Positions 9,387 through 22,313 of a stretch of DNA of 64,000 bases are shown here, in pieces. Source of the DNA: Candidatus Sulfurimonas baltica (lineage in GTDB: Bacteria; Campylobacterota; Campylobacteria; Campylobacterales; Sulfurimonadaceae). The notes below the pieces were generated by a model. That model saw nothing but the letters and a program-made list of their open reading frames with translations, made no database searches and was not told the origin of the DNA. The number at the start of each line of letters is the position of its first letter. Position 1 is the stretch's first letter. Where the stretch lies: positions 2,666,001 to 2,730,000 of the forward strand of contig NZ_CP054492.1 in the NCBI RefSeq assembly GCF_015265455.1. Direction: 5' to 3'. The translations under genes and the position numbers were made by a program.

Positions 9387-10238
9387 TTACTTAAAAGGCT
9401 TCGTTAAGTCTTTGATAACATCCCCAGGAATAGACGCAATTGTAGCGAACTGCATCATACCCAATAATGGATAATTCATAGCTATATAGTACTCAGCTTG
9501 AAGCATAGTAGCTTTTCCGCCACTCACAACAATTGGCCAAGGCAATAAGCCGGCATTAGCACGACCAATTTTCTTTACAAATCTTTGTGTACCACGTCCA
9601 ACACTATAACCAACTAAAGTTGTATCATCAGAAAGCTTTAGCTCATATGCCAATTCTTTACCTTTTTTGTAACTTCTTAACTTAGCCAATAACTCATCAT
9701 TTGACCCCTCACCAAGAACTTTTGTATCTTCATAGTAAGGCATTCCTAAAGTAAAGTGAAAACCTGCCAAATCATCAAATTCCATTTTATCTTCAGAATT
9801 TTTAAGACCAGGAAATGCACCTTCAAGCTTAGATTTTACAGCTGAGAATGTAGCATGATTATAATCTTTTTGCATAAACGCTTTACCGAAGTAAATTGGA
9901 TTAGTTAAAGAGATTGTCTTTTCTTGATCATCAACAAACAGTTTCATTACGGCAATGTTTGCACGATTTGGCTTTGCAGCCTCTTTTTTTAGTGTAGGGC
10001 AAGTAAAAACTATAGTTTTACCTTTTGCAACACTATCATATTTTGAAAGTACTTCAAAACCTGCAGCTGCAAGTTTAGCTTCTGCATCACCGACAGCAAT
10101 ATAATCGCCTTGGAGATATGCACTTACATTGCCTGAAGGCTCAGAACTGCTAGATGCTTGAGCTTGAGTGCTTTTGCCGGCGCAACCACAAAAAGTAAGT
10201 GCAGCTACACTAAATATTAATGTTAAAAACTTTTTCAT
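9387..10238 (-). CDS. Lipoprotein of unknown function
   Basis: I do not recognise this family. The 283-residue protein begins with a lipoprotein signal ending in TFCGC (cleavage before Cys19), followed by a Ser/Gln-rich linker, so it is probably anchored in the outer or inner membrane and facing the periplasm. The body is mixed alpha/beta with a conserved-looking NPIYFGKAFMQ and ends in a hydrophobic stretch. Its start overlaps the stop of the upstream gene by 4 bases (ATGA), so the two are co-translated. The pair lies behind operator site B. Confidence 0.7.
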   Translation of the reverse strand: MKKFLTLIFSVAALTFCGCAGKSTQAQASSSSEPSGNVSAYLQGDYIAVGDAEAKLAAAGFEVLSKYDSVAKGKTIVFTCPTLKKEAAKPNRANIAVMKLFVDDQEKTISLTNPIYFGKAFMQKDYNHATFSAVKSKLEGAFPGLKNSEDKMEFDDLAGFHFTLGMPYYEDTKVLGEGSNDELLAKLRSYKKGKELAYELKLSDDTTLVGYSVGRGTQRFVKKIGRANAGLLPWPIVVSGGKATMLQAEYYIAMNYPLLGMMQFATIASIPGDVIKDLTKPFK

Positions 10239-11248
10239 ATCTCTTTAGCTCCTAAACTTATCATGATTTCTTTAATTTTAGAATCCATATCTTTGATAAA
10301 CTGAAGTCTTTTAGGATCAGTAATTTTACCAAAAGCTGCCCAGTTATCAACACTTGGCATACCAACTTTTAAAGTGTTTGAATCTTTTTCTAAATACATA
10401 TACATTGAACATGGAGCAGACGCACCTAACTCTGGATGTTCCCAAACATTAAACACTGTATAAGAGAAAGTAAAATGACATAGTGAGTAAACCCAATAAG
10501 CGTCATATTTATCATTTTCTAAATCATTGTCAGCCCAGAACTCAGCAAAATCTCTTTTACCAGCAATTATATATTCTTCTGCTTCAAATGCTTTTTCAAA
10601 CTTTTCCATAAAGTTAAATTTTGCATCTAAAACATCTTCTCCTCTGTTGAATGGAACTTCCCACTCTATTAACGTTTTTGCTGGAAGCTTATCAATTTCA
10701 ATATACTCAACTTCTCCGCCCATACCTGCATCCGTAGCAGCACTAAGAGCATCAATTTTTTCAGTAAAAACTTCTCTAACACCAGCATCTTTAATCTCTG
10801 CAATATCTAGCATTGCTTGTGGAGTTAAAGTACCAACATAAGTTTTATTTTCACTCTTTTTCTTATAGATAAGGTAATTAAGAGGAGCAAATGAACCAAG
10901 TTTTGGCTCTTTCATAAGAAGTTCACGCATCCACTCTTCATTAGAAATAGTAATAAAACCAAGATTGTCTAAGTTTCCAACATAGTCAGTTTTAAACTGA
11001 GGATTCGGCTTACCGTCTTTTAATAGTTCAGTACCGTAAAAAAGCTTGTAATAGTACTCAATTTTTGGGTGAATATCTTTTGGAGTAAATCCAGCATCTT
11101 CTAAATCAACCTCTAAGATACCGTTAAATGCGTCATTTCTCTCTTTATATGTACCTTCTGATACATTCAATCTTATAGCCTGATAACCAAATGCCATACT
11201 TGCTGTCAACGATAATAAAACCGCTATTTTTACAAATGCTTTAAACAT
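10235..11248 (-). CDS. Exported protein of unknown function with DUF302-like C-terminal part
   Basis: The 337-residue protein has a Sec signal peptide ending at AFG-Y (about residue 21). The rest is soluble. Near the C-terminus APCSMYMYLEKDSN followed by VGMPSVDNWAAF recalls the DUF302 fold; that assignment is by eye and uncertain. The ribosome-binding site AAGGAAACAC is strong. It is first gene of a two-gene operon with the lipoprotein gene. The 18-bp palindrome at 11276-11293 lies 27 bases before the start, the same layout as upstream of the FccB-like gene and the secreted metallohydrolase. That suggests a link to sulfur metabolism or its regulator, which is inference. Confidence 0.65.
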   Translation of the reverse strand: MFKAFVKIAVLLSLTASMAFGYQAIRLNVSEGTYKERNDAFNGILEVDLEDAGFTPKDIHPKIEYYYKLFYGTELLKDGKPNPQFKTDYVGNLDNLGFITISNEEWMRELLMKEPKLGSFAPLNYLIYKKKSENKTYVGTLTPQAMLDIAEIKDAGVREVFTEKIDALSAATDAGMGGEVEYIEIDKLPAKTLIEWEVPFNRGEDVLDAKFNFMEKFEKAFEAEEYIIAGKRDFAEFWADNDLENDKYDAYWVYSLCHFTFSYTVFNVWEHPELGASAPCSMYMYLEKDSNTLKVGMPSVDNWAAFGKITDPKRLQFIKDMDSKIKEIMISLGAKEI

Positions 11249-11275
11249 GTGTTTCCTTTTTATTTAACTTAATTA

Positions 11276-11293
11276 TGTGATAGTTTTATCACA
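11276..11293. promoter_or_regulatory. Operator-like palindrome, site B (TGTGATA-N4-TATCACA)
   Basis: Perfect 7-bp arms TGTGATA and TATCACA around GTTT, with a run of A on the gene-distal side. It lies 27 bases before the start of the minus-strand gene at 11248. It is the best copy of the four-site family. Confidence 0.6.
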
Positions 11294-11460
11294 AAAAATC
11301 TGAAATAATTATATCATACAAATCTGTAAACTTTCTGAATTTTTGAACTATATTATATGAATAAGAAGTATTAAGGTACTTTGAAACACTTAAATTCATA
11401 AAGCTTAAAAAGTCAGGAGTATATATAAAAGTTTATTGATTGTTTTTTGTTTTGTTGCTT

Positions 11461-11481
11461 ACCCCATGCAGAGCATGGAGT
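11461..11481 (-). terminator. Hairpin downstream of fadL-type gene
   Basis: On the minus strand ACTCCATGC-TCT-GCATGGGGT forms a 9-bp stem (one G-T pair) with a 3-base loop, 13 bases beyond the stop codon. No U-run follows, so termination is uncertain; it may only protect the 3' end. Confidence 0.4.
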
Positions 11482-11493
11482 AAAGTTGTATTT

Positions 11494-12750
11494 CTAGAAA
11501 GCGTAGTTAAGTTGGAAACTGTAACTTGTCTCTGAGTGAGCTACAGTAATATCTTGGCCTGCAAAGTTTGTGAAAGTTTGCTTATTTTCAGCAGCAAATA
11601 CAGCAGCTAAATCAACAGAAATCATGTCGCTTATGTTGTACGTTCCACCAATAGTAAAGTGTGATTCAACATTCCCTGGAAAACCTAATGCATTAAATGT
11701 ATTAACTGTTCCAGCAGATAAACCAGCACTATTTACGCCAGCATATGTTTGTTTTTCTACTGCACTATCAGCAAAAGCATAACCAACACGAGCAGCCCAG
11801 CCACTAGTTGTATATTCATAACCTATTGAAATAACATCTTGGTCTGCCCATTCAAAGTCTTTATAGCCAGTAGCATCTTCCCAATTAATTTGCTTCCAGT
11901 CTAAAGCAACAGTATGCTCATTCATCTTATAACTAACACCTATACCCATCTCAGATGGTGTTGACAACTTGTCATTTGCATAAACACCGGTTGGAGTAAA
12001 CGGTGCAATTACAGAACTCATAACACCTTTGTATTCCATTTCTATTTCAGACTTATAAACAGCACCAATTGTAATCCCATTAATCTCATATGCAAGACCT
12101 ATATTGTAACCAAATGCTAAATCATCATTAACACCAGCTCCAACTTGATCTCCTGCAACTAGAGTTGGTGTCATAGCATTAGCACCACCTGGGAATTCAT
12201 AATTAATATCTAAAGAACCATATTGCACGATTGGAGTAATACCAATTGAGTAATTATCTCTTGCATAAACCAAAGGAACACCAAACTGCATAAGTTGTAA
12301 AGCTGTAACCATTTGCATATGTGCACTTCCAGGGCCAGCAGTCATTGAATTAGTATCACGATAATCAACACCTAAGCCACCTGTCCCCCACATACCAACA
12401 CCAGCATAAAAGTTATCATTAATTTTGCTAGCAACTGAAACAGAAGGGATAACAAACATATCAGCATCACTATCGGCTGTTACAGTGCCATTACCAATAT
12501 TATTTGTAGCAGTTACATCTGGCATAAATAATGTACCACCAAAAGAGATTTCATTCTCTTTTTTAATTGTAGTGATTAAAGCAGGATTTGAAAGTGCAGA
12601 TTCAGCACCATGACCTTTACCAATACCAATTCCACCCATACCGCGAGTTTTTGCACCCATACCAAGCATAGTTGAACCGTTTGTTGCGAATGCAGAAGTT
12701 GCACCTAAAGCTAATGCAGCTACTACTGCTAATTTAATTGTTTTTTTCAT
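11494..12750 (-). CDS. FadL/OmpP1/TodX-family outer-membrane transporter
   Basis: Outer-membrane beta-barrel for uptake of hydrophobic compounds. I place the start at ATG 12750 because TAGGAGAG lies 5 bases upstream; a frame opening at 12780 would put ten residues before the signal peptide. The 418-residue product has a Sec signal (MKKTIKLAVVAALALGATSAFA). It then has the FadL-type N-terminus NGSTMLGMGAKTRGMGG and SALSNPALITTI, matching the NPA motif of the hatch domain. It ends in a strand with terminal Phe (SFQLNYAF), the barrel-assembly signal. A substrate cannot be read from sequence; hydrocarbons, fatty acids or hydrophobic polysulfur species are possibilities. Confidence 0.88.
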   Translation of the reverse strand: MKKTIKLAVVAALALGATSAFATNGSTMLGMGAKTRGMGGIGIGKGHGAESALSNPALITTIKKENEISFGGTLFMPDVTATNNIGNGTVTADSDADMFVIPSVSVASKINDNFYAGVGMWGTGGLGVDYRDTNSMTAGPGSAHMQMVTALQLMQFGVPLVYARDNYSIGITPIVQYGSLDINYEFPGGANAMTPTLVAGDQVGAGVNDDLAFGYNIGLAYEINGITIGAVYKSEIEMEYKGVMSSVIAPFTPTGVYANDKLSTPSEMGIGVSYKMNEHTVALDWKQINWEDATGYKDFEWADQDVISIGYEYTTSGWAARVGYAFADSAVEKQTYAGVNSAGLSAGTVNTFNALGFPGNVESHFTIGGTYNISDMISVDLAAVFAAENKQTFTNFAGQDITVAHSETSYSFQLNYAF

Positions 12751-12988
12751 TTTCTCTCCTACGAGTAATTTTGAATACAAGCATTATAGGCAAGTAAATT
12801 TTAACTGTATCTTAAACGAAAAATAAATATTAATAAATAAAGCAAAAACATATTATTTAAGTACAATTTATATAATAAATATATATAAATAAAATTATAT
12901 TTGTATATAAAAATCACTATTATCTTATATAAATAAGATAATTATATGCTTGAGATAAGTATTAAGAAATATTGTTGATAAAAATATT

Positions 12989-13006
12989 TGTGATAAAAAT
13001 ATTACA
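12989..13006. promoter_or_regulatory. Operator-like palindrome, site D (TGTGATA-N4-TATTACA)
   Basis: It has the same arm length and 4-base spacer as sites A-C with one mismatch, but lies 238 bases upstream of the fadL-type start rather than 20-27. It may therefore be fortuitous in this AT-rich stretch. Confidence 0.35.
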
Positions 13007-13085
13007 TAGTGTATTTTTGTAACATAATAATTACAAAAGTTTGATATAAATAAATTAAATATAAACTTTTTAGATAATTGAACTC

Positions 13086-13156
13086 TCTGGATAATTAGCT
13101 ATTAGACTCTGGATAAAGTACGGAGTGACAGAACTCTCGTCATTCCAAGCTTGAAT
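13086..13156. repeat. Intergenic palindromic repeat, degenerate copy
   Basis: CTCTGGATAA is present twice in degenerate form. An inverted repeat GGAGTGAC-N9-GTCATTCC (13122-13146) runs into CGTCATTCCAAGCTTGAAT (13138-13156), which matches the reverse complement of the unit at 9261. Confidence 0.6.
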
Positions 13157-13282
13157 TGAAATTTAGTTTATGAATTAATCAGAGGTCTTAATTAGTAAAA
13201 AATTTGATTTAATAAAGATAAATTAGTTTGAAAGTAAGTTAATTAAATGATTGTTAGTAAAGATTAGAAGTAAATTGATCAA

Positions 13283-13397
13283 CTAGGCAGCGACCTACAT
13301 TTCCACACCTGAAAGATGCAGTATTATCAGCGATGAGAGGCTTAGCTTCTGGGTTCGGAATGGAGCCAGGCGTTTCCCTCTCTCTATAGCCACCTAG
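13283..13397 (-). rRNA. rrf: 5S ribosomal RNA
   Basis: Minus strand. It carries the 5S signature region GGGAAACGCCTGGCTCCATT and CCGAACCCAGAAGCTAAG, with complementary ends CTAGGTGG and the 3' end. It is about 115 nt; the ends are set by pairing and are good to a few bases. It is the last gene of the rRNA operon. Confidence 0.93.
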
Positions 13398-13553
13398 ACA
13401 ATCAAGTGTAAAGACATCTAGATGTTCTTACATTTGACTGTTAGAGTCAATTAAAGTGAGTGTTTATACTATTTCTAGTATAGATTATTGTTTAAGTTAA
13501 CATTTTCTAAATAACTGTATCAGTACACGGTTCATTAAATAGTGTGTTTACAC

Positions 13554-16517
<2,964 letters not shown>

Positions 16518-16713
16518 ATGTATCTCTACTTAAAGTAAGTCAGTGTACTGTTGATTGTAGTTATTTAGTTAATATAATTAATAATTGAATAAATTCTTTT
16601 ATCTTTTATATATGTTGACTTTGACAATAATAATTTAATGAACGATAGACTTTGAAGTCTAATAGAAAAACTAATACTTAGTTCTTTTATTAAACTTGAA
16701 AATTTGTTTTAAA

Positions 16714-16790
16714 TGGTGGGCCTACCTGGACTTGAACCAGGGACCTCACCCTTATCAGGGGTGCACTCTAACCAGCTGAGCTATAGGCCC
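16714..16790 (-). tRNA. tRNA-Ile (GAT anticodon)
   Basis: A 77-base cloverleaf on the minus strand. The acceptor stem is GGGCCTA with TAGGCCC, and CCA is encoded. The anticodon arm is CACCC-CTGATAA-GGGTG with GAT, and the T arm is CCTGGTTCAAGTCCAGG. It lies in the 16S-23S spacer. No tRNA-Ala accompanies it. Confidence 0.96.
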
Positions 16791-16827
16791 TAAAGTGTGT
16801 TGTTAAATTCAAATGAACTCAAATCAC

Positions 16828-18694
<1,867 letters not shown>

Positions 18695-18774
18695 ATGATC
18701 TCAAACATATTCAAAAGCTTCTACTCGAAGTCTCTCTAGGCCTTAACTTAAGGTCATATTGTTTGTGGATGGGA

Positions 18775-18803
18775 ATTATAGGAGATTATTTATTCAATGT
18801 CAA
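18775..18803 (-). promoter_or_regulatory. Consensus sigma70-type promoter of the rRNA operon
   Basis: On the minus strand TTGACA (18798-18803) and TATAAT (18775-18780) are separated by exactly 17 bases, a full match to consensus, with an A/T-rich tract just upstream that could act as an UP element. The start of transcription would be near 18768, giving a leader of about 330 nt before 16S. Confidence 0.85.
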
Positions 18804-19006
18804 GGCTTTTTTAAAAGAATTTAAAAAGTTTTTCTGGAGTGTTTAGTTTCTATGCTTTTTTAATTTTCTTTGTTAAATAAATCTCATTTAGCTCTATACG
18901 TTAAATGAGTTTATATACATGTTGCTATCTATTAACTCTTTATATATAAAATTCTTATATACAATTGTATAGCAATTAAGATGCTATGCACAAATAAAGG
19001 ATAGAT

Positions 19007-19705
19007 ATGGGACTTTACGATCGTGATTATGCAAGGGGCAATGCTTCTACTTATGCTTCTAACTCTAAGAGTGACACGCAAATAGTATCTTTTGTCAAAG
19101 AGACTTATAAATTGTTTGCTGCTTCAATGATGGCTGGCGCTGTTGGTGCTTATGTGGGTGTACCAATGGCCGGAACTATTGCTGCCAATTTTATCCCTCT
19201 ATTTATTTTAGAGATTGGACTTTTAATTGGACTGCATTTTGTAAAACATAAGCCTGGCATTAATTTATTAGTAATGTTTGGTTTTGTATTTATGACGGGG
19301 CTAATGCTAGCACCTTTACTTTCTCACACGCTTGGTATGAGTGGCGGTGGAAGTATAATTGGAAATGCTTTTGCCATGACTTCAGTTATTTTTGGTGCTA
19401 TGAGTTTTTATGCAATTAAAACAACAAAAGATTTTTCAGGATATGGAAAACCACTTATGATTGCTCTAGTTGTAATAATTGTTTTTTCTATAATAAATAT
19501 GTTCATGGGCAGTTCATTGATGTCTATACTAATCTCAGGAGCTGTTGTTATACTGTTTAGTATCTTGGTAACATATGACACTCAAAATATAATCAAAGGT
19601 GCTTATGAAACACCTATTGACGGTGCAATTGCGCTTTATTTAGACTTTTTAAATATATTTACTGCACTTCTTCATCTATTTGGTATATTTGGAAGAGATG
19701 AGTAA
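19007..19705 (+). CDS. Bax inhibitor-1/YccA-family membrane protein
   Basis: Integral inner-membrane protein with seven predicted helices over 232 residues. The family signature is seen near residues 30-45 (VKETYKLFAASMMAGAVGAY) and in the last third (ILVTYDTQNIIKGAYETP). It ends LDFLNIFTALLHLFG, as bacterial BI-1 (YbhL/YccA) proteins do. Members have been linked to calcium leak or membrane stress, but the bacterial role is not settled. A ribosome-binding site AAAGGAT precedes the ATG. The 3' end overlaps the next gene by 8 bases. Confidence 0.9.
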   Translation: MGLYDRDYARGNASTYASNSKSDTQIVSFVKETYKLFAASMMAGAVGAYVGVPMAGTIAANFIPLFILEIGLLIGLHFVKHKPGINLLVMFGFVFMTGLMLAPLLSHTLGMSGGGSIIGNAFAMTSVIFGAMSFYAIKTTKDFSGYGKPLMIALVVIIVFSIINMFMGSSLMSILISGAVVILFSILVTYDTQNIIKGAYETPIDGAIALYLDFLNIFTALLHLFGIFGRDE

Positions 19706-20099
19706 TCAACTTTCACCCGAGCTATTTCGGGTGCTTGATGCAAACCTAAACCGCCTTAAAGAGGGGATTAGAGTTGTTGAAGATATAATGAGATACCGCG
19801 ATAATAACAAAACTATATCCACAAAGTTAAAACTCCTAAGACACAAATCAAAAATTAACGAATCAATAGAACTCCTTAAATATCGTGACAGTATCAATGA
19901 TGTTCAACGGGCAACAATTAAGAGTGAATTAAACCGTCCAAACATAGAGAGTATTATTATTGCCAATCTAAAAAGAGCCCAAGAGTCATCAAGAGTTCTA
20001 GAAGAGATATATAAGCTTAGCAGTGCTGAGTATAGTGAGAATTTTAAGTATATAAGATATGAACTATACAGTATAGAGAAAGAAATTTTAACAGACTAG
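19698..20099 (+). CDS. Stand-alone ThiD2-like protein (thiamine pathway)
   Basis: I start at ATG 19698 (MSNQLSPELFRVLDANLNRL), preceded by GGAAGAG; an in-frame ATG at 19680 gives six unconvincing extra residues. The 133-residue all-helical protein has the hallmark RVLDANLNRLKEGIRVVEDIMRY and the later ANLKRAQESSRVLEEIYKL. These repeats are typical of the ThiD2 domain usually found N-terminal to thiamine-phosphate synthase ThiE. ThiD2 has been reported as a hydroxymethylpyrimidine-phosphate kinase. Here it is free of ThiE and overlaps the BI-1 gene, so they share a transcript. The enzymatic role is inference from the family. Confidence 0.7.
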   Translation: MSNQLSPELFRVLDANLNRLKEGIRVVEDIMRYRDNNKTISTKLKLLRHKSKINESIELLKYRDSINDVQRATIKSELNRPNIESIIIANLKRAQESSRVLEEIYKLSSAEYSENFKYIRYELYSIEKEILTD

Positions 20100-20156
20100 C
20101 TATTTTATGACATCTATCTTCTTGCTTTATATTTAACCTTATGATTATAGAATAAA

Positions 20157-20187
20157 TTAGATTCCAAATCAAGTTTGGAATGACGAC
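20157..20187. repeat. Intergenic palindromic repeat, short copy
   Basis: Inverted repeat ATTCCAAA-N5-TTTGGAAT (20161-20181) flanked by TTAG and GACGAC. About 26 of 29 bases match the unit starting at 9263. It lies between convergent genes and might also help terminate transcription. Confidence 0.7.
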
Positions 20188-20301
20188 ATGTCAGGTTTGT
20201 GATGCTGTTTGCTTTACCATTAAATCCAATGCGAGCATATTTTATTAATAGAAATATATTTGAGGGTTTTATTTTTTTTTAAAATGTAGCTAAAAAGAGG
20301 T

Positions 20302-20327
20302 GATTTGACTTAATTAAAAGTCAAATC
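20302..20327 (-). terminator. Terminator of the sox operon
   Basis: Perfect 10-bp inverted repeat GATTTGACTT-N6-AAGTCAAATC, 15 bases past the last stop of the minus-strand operon, followed on that strand by ACCTCTTTTT. Confidence 0.65.
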
Positions 20328-20342
20328 TGAGTTGGAGAGTTA

Positions 20343-21338
20343 TTACATCATCTCAATTTCTTGATATGCAAAATCAAGATTGTTGTTATGTAAAATATCA
20401 TACATTGCTTTTTCTTTAAACTCTATCATTGGCACTTTACCTTGAATATCAGCAGCATCTACACCATCTTCAATAGCTTTAGCAACTCTATCTCTCATAA
20501 ATGTGAAATAGTCTCTTGCTTCGTTAACAGCTGTTTTGTCTGTAATAAAACCGTGTCCTGGAATTAATGTTTCCCAACCTTTAGCATCAATCATATCAAG
20601 TGCTTTGATTTGACCAAGAACTGCTCCATCACGGCCAGAAGTTATACGACCATTCATTACTAAGTCACCAGCAAATAATACTTTAGACTTTGGCATGAAA
20701 AGGAAATAATCTTCAGCAGTATGTGCTTTTACACCAATCGTTATAACTTCAAAATCAATACCTTTTAGATTAAACTTATAGTTTTCTGTAAGTGTTCTAT
20801 CTACTGGTATAATATTTGTACCAGCAATTGCATTTTTTGGTAAAACTCTATACATTCTAGTTTGATCACCAGCTTTGTATTTTTTATTAATTATTGATGG
20901 CCCAATTAACTCTGCACCAAATGTTTGCTTGTAAAAATCATTACCTAACCAGTGATCATCATGCTCATGAGAGTTAACAACAACTTTAACAGGCAATGGG
21001 CCAGCTACTTTACTCATAGCATCATATGCTTGTTTTGCAAAAATAAATGATGGTCCTGTATCAAATACTACAAAGCTGTCATCTGTTTTTACATAACAGT
21101 TATTTGCCATATTACCAGCATTTTCTTTTGTTGGTGCCTCAATTGCTCCAAAGAAACACCATACATTCTCACTAACTTGTTTTGGTTTCAATTTGTAATC
21201 AAATTCATCACTTTTTACAACTTTTGCTGCAGTTGTTGCCGCTGAAGCTGATTCAGCAGTAGCGTCTGAACAAGCCGTCATCATTGGAAGTAAAGCTATA
21301 GCAGATACTACTAACGGATTAATCATTTTTTTTATCAT
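20343..21338 (-). CDS. soxH: Metallo-beta-lactamase-fold protein, SoxH-like, probable lipoprotein
   Basis: Start set at ATG 21338 because AGGTGA lies just upstream; a GTG at 21347 overlaps that site. The 331-residue protein begins with an export signal ending MMTAC, a plausible lipobox. The metal-binding HEHDDH motif (VVNSHEHDDHWLGN) falls at about residues 126-131. Further His and Asp ligands lie in KAHTAEDYF, FAGDLVMNG and IPGHGF. Genes of this type close the second sox cluster in Sulfurimonas-like bacteria (soxCDYZH). The substrate is unknown; hydrolysis of a sulfur-conjugated intermediate is a guess. Similar in fold to the secreted hydrolase at 48647. Confidence 0.75.
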   Translation of the reverse strand: MIKKMINPLVVSAIALLPMMTACSDATAESASAATTAAKVVKSDEFDYKLKPKQVSENVWCFFGAIEAPTKENAGNMANNCYVKTDDSFVVFDTGPSFIFAKQAYDAMSKVAGPLPVKVVVNSHEHDDHWLGNDFYKQTFGAELIGPSIINKKYKAGDQTRMYRVLPKNAIAGTNIIPVDRTLTENYKFNLKGIDFEVITIGVKAHTAEDYFLFMPKSKVLFAGDLVMNGRITSGRDGAVLGQIKALDMIDAKGWETLIPGHGFITDKTAVNEARDYFTFMRDRVAKAIEDGVDAADIQGKVPMIEFKEKAMYDILHNNNLDFAYQEIEMM

Positions 21339-21470
21339 AAGGTTCACCTTTTTTTAGTTTATTCTTGAAAGAATATATTTAACATGTCATAAACAGGTTA
21401 AATATATTCTATCTTTTGGAGTAAAGCCAAACCCTAAAATTACTTAAAAGGTTTGACTTAAAAGAAAATA

Positions 21471-21764
21471 TTATTTAACTTTCTTGCTTGCTTTTGCAGT
21501 TTTTCCTAAATTATTAACCCAGTCAATATCAATAGTATCACCTTCTTTTGCTCCAGTGAATGAAAATTGAAAATAAGGATCTTTAGATAGGAATGGTCCT
21601 GTAGACGCCTCCCATACAACTGTACCGTTTAATTTTGCAGTCATGTGAGTGATAAACTCTACATTGATTTTTTTAAGTTTTGCTTCTTCTTTACCAGCCA
21701 TTGGGCTTTTAGCTAAAACTTTAACTTCTACTACGCCTTTTTTTAACTTTGCTTTTACTTTCAT
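21471..21764 (-). CDS. soxZ: Sulfur carrier complex subunit SoxZ
   Basis: Partner of SoxY in the periplasmic carrier that holds sulfur-cycle intermediates. It has 97 residues of beta-sandwich character, without a signal peptide; SoxZ is exported bound to SoxY. Typical features are VEFITHMTAKLNGT and the C-terminal GDTIDIDWVNNLGKT, which matches SoxZ proteins. A strong AAGGAATA ribosome-binding site is present. It lies 55 bases after soxY. Confidence 0.9.
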   Translation of the reverse strand: MKVKAKLKKGVVEVKVLAKSPMAGKEEAKLKKINVEFITHMTAKLNGTVVWEASTGPFLSKDPYFQFSFTGAKEGDTIDIDWVNNLGKTAKASKKVK

Positions 21765-21819
21765 AATTATTCCTTTTTAATTTCTATTTATTTTATTTCA
21801 ATGAGCGGCGGGGGTTAAA

Positions 21820-22272
21820 TCAACCTCCACAACCACCAATAGAAACTTCTACTTTTTGTACAGCTGAGTATAATTTACCATCTCTACCTTTTGCAACAAC
21901 AGTTACATTAGCAGTTTTTCTCATTTTGATTTTAGTTTTAATGTCAAAAACACCATTTTCACCTAATTCAAATACTACAACAGCAGATCTAGGATTAGCA
22001 TCTTGAAATAAAGCAACAGACTCTACTGCTATTTTAGAACTAATTCCGATTGGCACAGCGCCACCATTTTCAGCTAATTTAGGAGCTTTAATTTCGATTT
22101 TACCATCAATCATTGCAGCAGTTCCAAATAGTGCTTCAATAGCCTCTTTACTTGTAGCAGCTTCCCAAGCTTTTGGAGCAGTCGCTCTGAAATCTGTAGC
22201 ACTTAAACTAGCAGGTAATACTGATGCAGCAGCAGCTACTGCACCTAAACTTAAAAATTTTCTTCTTTGCAT
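21820..22272 (-). CDS. soxY: Sulfur carrier protein SoxY
   Basis: Periplasmic carrier that binds thiosulfate-derived sulfur covalently through a cysteine on a mobile C-terminal arm. The arm is intact: the 150-residue protein ends VSIGGCGG. It begins with a Tat signal (MQRRKFLSLGAVAAAASVLP), which would also carry SoxZ across the membrane. A strong AAGGAATT ribosome-binding site is present. Lies between soxD and soxZ in the operon. Confidence 0.95.
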   Translation of the reverse strand: MQRRKFLSLGAVAAAASVLPASLSATDFRATAPKAWEAATSKEAIEALFGTAAMIDGKIEIKAPKLAENGGAVPIGISSKIAVESVALFQDANPRSAVVVFELGENGVFDIKTKIKMRKTANVTVVAKGRDGKLYSAVQKVEVSIGGCGG

Positions 22273-22313
22273 TTTAATTCCTTTTTATAATGTTGGGCAA
22301 ACCATAGCAAGTT

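Larger units (their letters stand above)
12751..13282. other. AT-rich intergenic region between fadL-type gene and 5S rRNA
   Basis: About 530 bases with no credible gene. It holds operator-like site D (12989-13006), overlapping repeats of GATAAAAATATT just beside it, several ATATAAATA-rich stretches that could serve the fadL promoter, and a palindromic repeat remnant (13086-13156). No strong terminator for the rRNA operon is evident downstream of 5S. Confidence 0.6.
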
